Assembly (NCBI GenBank): GCA_036266155.1
Contig: DATANR010000262.1
Coordinates: 1 to 15,010 of the forward strand
Direction of reading: 5' to 3'
DNA: 15,010 nt
Source: SIAJ01 sp036266155
GTDB lineage: Bacteria > Planctomycetota > Planctomycetia > Gemmatales > Gemmataceae
Under the pieces are notes generated by a model that saw only the letters and a list, made by a program, of their open reading frames with translations, searched no databases and was not told the DNA's origin. A program made the translations under genes and the position numbers. This document shows positions 12,552 to 15,010 of this stretch, one piece after another; the stretch's first letter is position 1; every line of letters begins with the position of its first letter.

Positions 12552-14534
12552 CTACTCCCATGGCTTTCGTTGCCGCAGTCCGGTGACAGACTCGGCTTCG
12601 AGGAGGAAGGCGCGGGCGTCAAAGTCGTCGGGCCAGTCGAACGCCTTCAGTCGTCGTGCGAGGCCGGCGACCAGGGATCGAGCTTCGTCCCGATCCCCGA
12701 GTTTGTAGCGGGCCATCGCTTTGAAGGCGATCGCATATAGACCTTGCGGACTAGCTGGATCGACCCCTGCGAGCACATCCAGGGCTTCCTGGTGGCGGTC
12801 AAGTCGATATAGGGAAGCCCCTCGTGCAGTCCGGTACAACAAGTTGTTCGGGTCGAGCCGGCAGGCGGCTTCCGCATGGTGGAGTGCGAAACGGAATTGA
12901 ACGTCGGCTTGCTTATCGCTCAAGATCGCTTCTCGGTATTGCTGCGGGTGCTCACGAGCGTAGGACTCCAACACACCACCCGCAGGATCGCCGTACCGCG
13001 TGTTGCGAACCACTTCCCAGGACCTCTCGAAATAGACCCTTGGATCAGTGGGTTCCTTCCACTTCCTTACAAATTCAAGCGCTAGTGTCCGCTCTGAGTC
13101 CGTCAATAAGCCATTGTGAGCTACCATCCATTCCCGGTCCTCTTTTAGAAGCACCCGCGACCGCAAATCCACGGTTGTTTCAATCACCCAGAACTCCCTC
13201 GCTTCTTTGAAATTGCGGTCGGCCCTGTCACGCTCCCGGAGTGCCCACGCCGTCAATCCCGACGTTGTGGCAAGCCCAAGTGCTATTGACACCATGAATA
13301 CCGTCGCCAATCGGTTGCGTTGAGACCATCGACGGGCCCTGGACAGGCGGCCCTGACGCCGGGCCCTCACCGGGCGGTTTTCCAGGAAGCGTCGCAGATC
13401 GTCGGCCAACTCTTGAGCCGACTGATAGCGACGGCTCGGGTCCTTCTCCAGGCACTTGAGGACCACTGTCTCCAGTTCCGGCGGGACACGCCGGACTAGT
13501 TTGCGCAGCGGGGTTGGAGCAGCGTCCGCAACTCTCCGCAGGACGTCAGCGTGGTCCCGACCAGCTACTGCCGGGATAAGCGCGAGGAGTTCGTACAGGG
13601 TAGCCCCGAGAGAGTAAACGTCGGACCGGTGGTCCACGAGATTATGCTGAGCTGTCGCCTGCTCCGGGCTCATATACCGAGGGGTGCCCAGCAGGTCGCC
13701 GGTACCTGTTACTCCCGGGTCCTTGCCGAACCGGGCCAACCCGAAGTCGGCAACGAACAACTCGCCTCGGCCGTCCACCAACAGATTCGACGGTTTGATG
13801 TCCCTGTGTACGACGCCGAGCGAGTGGGCATGCTCCAGGGCCTCGGCCGCTTGGACACCCCATTCCGCGGCCCGACGCGCATATGCCAAGTCCATTGAAG
13901 TGCGCGAGAGGACAGGTGCCGAAAAGACAGCAGGTGGCGGTGTGTCATCTGCGGTCAGGCTTCGCGTCGCTTCGTTAGCGGCCGATGAGCCCCGCGTCGC
14001 GTCGCCGCGTCGCTCTCGGATCAGGTCAGAGAGAGGGCGTCCTTCGACGAATTGCATGGCGATATAGTGCATACCCCGGTCGTGGCCGACCCCATACACC
14101 TTCACGGCGTTTGGGTGGTCAAGGACAGCTGCGGCCAATGCCTCGCTATGGAACCGCTGTAAGTGTTTTGGATTTAGGACTGCCGCGAACGGCAAGACCT
14201 TCAAAGCTACACGCCGCCGGAGGCTGAGCTGCTCGGCTTCGTACACGATTCCCATCCCTCCTCGCCCAACCTCCCGGACGATCCGGTAGTCTCCCAGGGG
14301 TGAAGAGATCGGCTCGGGATCGGCCGCGGAGCCGCCGAGCGAACCGCCCGCCAAGTCCAGGGCGGCCAGCGTCCGGCGGATCATGTCGGCCGCGCGAGGG
14401 TATCGGGCGGCGAATTCCTCTATGGCCGGATTCTCGCCCCGCTCCCGACGGGCGAGAAACTCGTCCGCCACGCGCCCCACCAGTGACTCTGGGGACTGCC
14501 CGCCCTCGACCTGATCGTCTAGTGATGTGCTCAC
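12552..14534 (-). CDS. PknB-like Ser/Thr protein kinase, transmembrane, TPR-like C-terminus
   Basis: The 660-residue protein has an N-terminal helical region (1-65), then a complete Hanks-type kinase domain at about 83-385. Key parts are the glycine loop GRGGMG (90-95), VALK with Lys112, Glu131, HRDIKPSN (243-250; catalytic Asp245), DFG (263-265), GTPRYMSPEQ with SPE at 289-291 and Arg369. LADDLRRFLENRPVRARR closes the domain as in many planctomycete kinases. One membrane helix follows (about 409-431). The outer part has TPR-like helices at about 540-640 (HHAEAACRLDPNNLLYRTAR, HQEALDVLAG). It probably phosphorylates regulatory proteins, perhaps including its sigma factor partner. Its GTG start overlaps the sigma factor stop in GTGA, so translation is coupled. 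Confidence 0.94.
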   Translation of the reverse strand: MSTSLDDQVEGGQSPESLVGRVADEFLARRERGENPAIEEFAARYPRAADMIRRTLAALDLAGGSLGGSAADPEPISSPLGDYRIVREVGRGGMGIVYEAEQLSLRRRVALKVLPFAAVLNPKHLQRFHSEALAAAVLDHPNAVKVYGVGHDRGMHYIAMQFVEGRPLSDLIRERRGDATRGSSAANEATRSLTADDTPPPAVFSAPVLSRTSMDLAYARRAAEWGVQAAEALEHAHSLGVVHRDIKPSNLLVDGRGELFVADFGLARFGKDPGVTGTGDLLGTPRYMSPEQATAQHNLVDHRSDVYSLGATLYELLALIPAVAGRDHADVLRRVADAAPTPLRKLVRRVPPELETVVLKCLEKDPSRRYQSAQELADDLRRFLENRPVRARRQGRLSRARRWSQRNRLATVFMVSIALGLATTSGLTAWALRERDRADRNFKEAREFWVIETTVDLRSRVLLKEDREWMVAHNGLLTDSERTLALEFVRKWKEPTDPRVYFERSWEVVRNTRYGDPAGGVLESYAREHPQQYREAILSDKQADVQFRFALHHAEAACRLDPNNLLYRTARGASLYRLDRHQEALDVLAGVDPASPQGLYAIAFKAMARYKLGDRDEARSLVAGLARRLKAFDWPDDFDARAFLLEAESVTGLRQRKPWE

Positions 14535-15010
14535 GGTCCGTCCTCCAACAGTCCGGCGGCAGACAATAATGCTTGTAGGCGAATGAGGGCCCGCCCGAAC
14601 CGTTTCCGGGCGGCCGCCGGGTAAATCCCGAGCAAGTCACCGATTTCGGCGAACGGCAGCCTATCGGCGTGCCGAAATAGGAGGATCTGACGGTCATCGT
14701 CCGCCAGTTCCTCGAGCGCCCTTGCTACACGGCGAGCGACCTCCTCTGCTTCGACCTCTTGGCTTGGAGTCGGGCCCCGCGCCAACAATTGGCGGGCTAC
14801 GGCCAAGGACGATCGACCCGGCCCCAACTCCTCGCGGCGAGTCGACCGTTTCGCCGTGCGAAGGTGCCGGCGATGTGTATCGAGGAGCCGGTCGTAGGCC
14901 GTCTTGCGGGCCCAAAGGTGGAACGGTATCGGCCGTCGGGCAAGATAGTCAGGTAGTCGCTGGGCCATAATCGCCTGAGCGTCCTGGACGACGTCGGACG
15001 GGTCCACCCG
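14531..15010 (-). CDS. ECF-type RNA polymerase sigma factor, 5' end outside the window
   Basis: The visible 158 residues cover most of a planctomycete-type ECF sigma factor. Region 2 shows DPSDVVQDAQAIMAQRLPDY and FHLWARKTAYDRLLDTHRRH, which carry the core-binding and -10 recognition helices. A variable linker follows. Region 4 shows ALEELADDDRQILLFRHADR, LPFAEIGDLLGIYPAAARKR and FGRALIRLQALL, the -35 HTH. The apparent GTG start at 15007 is not the true start: relatives continue upstream of the VDPSDVVQ motif, so the gene runs off the right edge. The stop TGA overlaps the kinase GTG. Sigma factor and kinase are probably one regulatory unit. No anti-sigma gene is visible here. Confidence 0.92.
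   Translation of the reverse strand, partial: RVDPSDVVQDAQAIMAQRLPDYLARRPIPFHLWARKTAYDRLLDTHRRHLRTAKRSTRREELGPGRSSLAVARQLLARGPTPSQEVEAEEVARRVARALEELADDDRQILLFRHADRLPFAEIGDLLGIYPAAARKRFGRALIRLQALLSAAGLLEDGP

Noticed and set aside
11933..12622. Minus-strand 229-codon frame through the WD40 fragment
   Set aside because: Most of it is antisense of the WD40 repeats (PSGL/VTT repeats mirror the blades). Only the 12300-12442 part might be real and is reported separately at low confidence.
1..15010. tRNA, rRNA or riboswitch
   Set aside because: No cloverleaf, anticodon-arm, rRNA-like or known riboswitch core was recognised by eye on either strand; a covariance-model scan would be needed to exclude short ncRNAs.

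Overview
The window looks like an accessory, gene-decay-rich stretch of a planctomycete chromosome, most likely Gemmataceae. Supporting signs are an ECF sigma factor translationally coupled to a PknB-like Ser/Thr kinase with a C-terminal TPR-like region, a FGly-type sulfatase, a SUMF1-fold lipoprotein, a TIGR03067 domain, a TIGR02996-like N-terminus, a PilZ protein with an N-terminal zinc ribbon, a DUF418 membrane protein, and high GC. This assignment rests on gene families recognised by eye, not on a search.

Layout. Positions 1-237 form a perfect 92-bp inverted repeat around a 53-bp spacer. From 364 to 1323 lie a frameshifted SRPBCC remnant and an intact cupin (+ strand), then a 12-codon stub resembling a methyltransferase N-terminus. 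From 1397 to 3664, on the minus strand, are a small protein with an internal duplication, a SUMF1-fold lipoprotein, an NTF2-like protein and an 86-aa hypothetical protein. A compact hairpin cluster (3691-3758) abuts a complete IS630-type element (3765-4987) that has TA target duplications, about 30-bp terminal inverted repeats and an A7 slippery site joining the two transposase frames. From 5018 to 8545, on the minus strand, are two hypothetical proteins, a TIGR03067 protein, a DUF418 pseudogene and a protein of a type I recall from Gemmata-like genomes. A 34-bp sequence is duplicated just upstream of two of these genes. From 8688 to 11021 are a TIGR02996-type short ORF (+), a sulfatase (-) and a frameshifted PilZ gene (-). 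From 11189 to 12530 are a small zinc-ribbon protein (+), a 74-aa hypothetical (-), a WD40 fragment broken at both ends (+) and a possible decayed membrane gene (-). From 12552 to the right edge are the kinase and the ECF sigma factor (partial), overlapping by 4 bp.

How the genes work together. The only clear functional unit is the ECF sigma/kinase pair, a standard planctomycete signalling arrangement. The SUMF1 gene and its small neighbour are tightly spaced and probably co-transcribed. The sulfatase needs formylglycine conversion of its cysteine, but the local SUMF1 protein lacks one of the two catalytic cysteines and is probably not the maturase. Three genes (SRPBCC, DUF418, PilZ) carry single frameshifts whose repair restores family-like sequence, so the region is either decaying or contains consensus errors. 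I did not find a convincing new multi-gene system. The more original signals are the 34-bp repeat pair, the hairpin cluster at the IS edge, the terminal inverted repeat and the matched zinc ribbons in two divergent genes.
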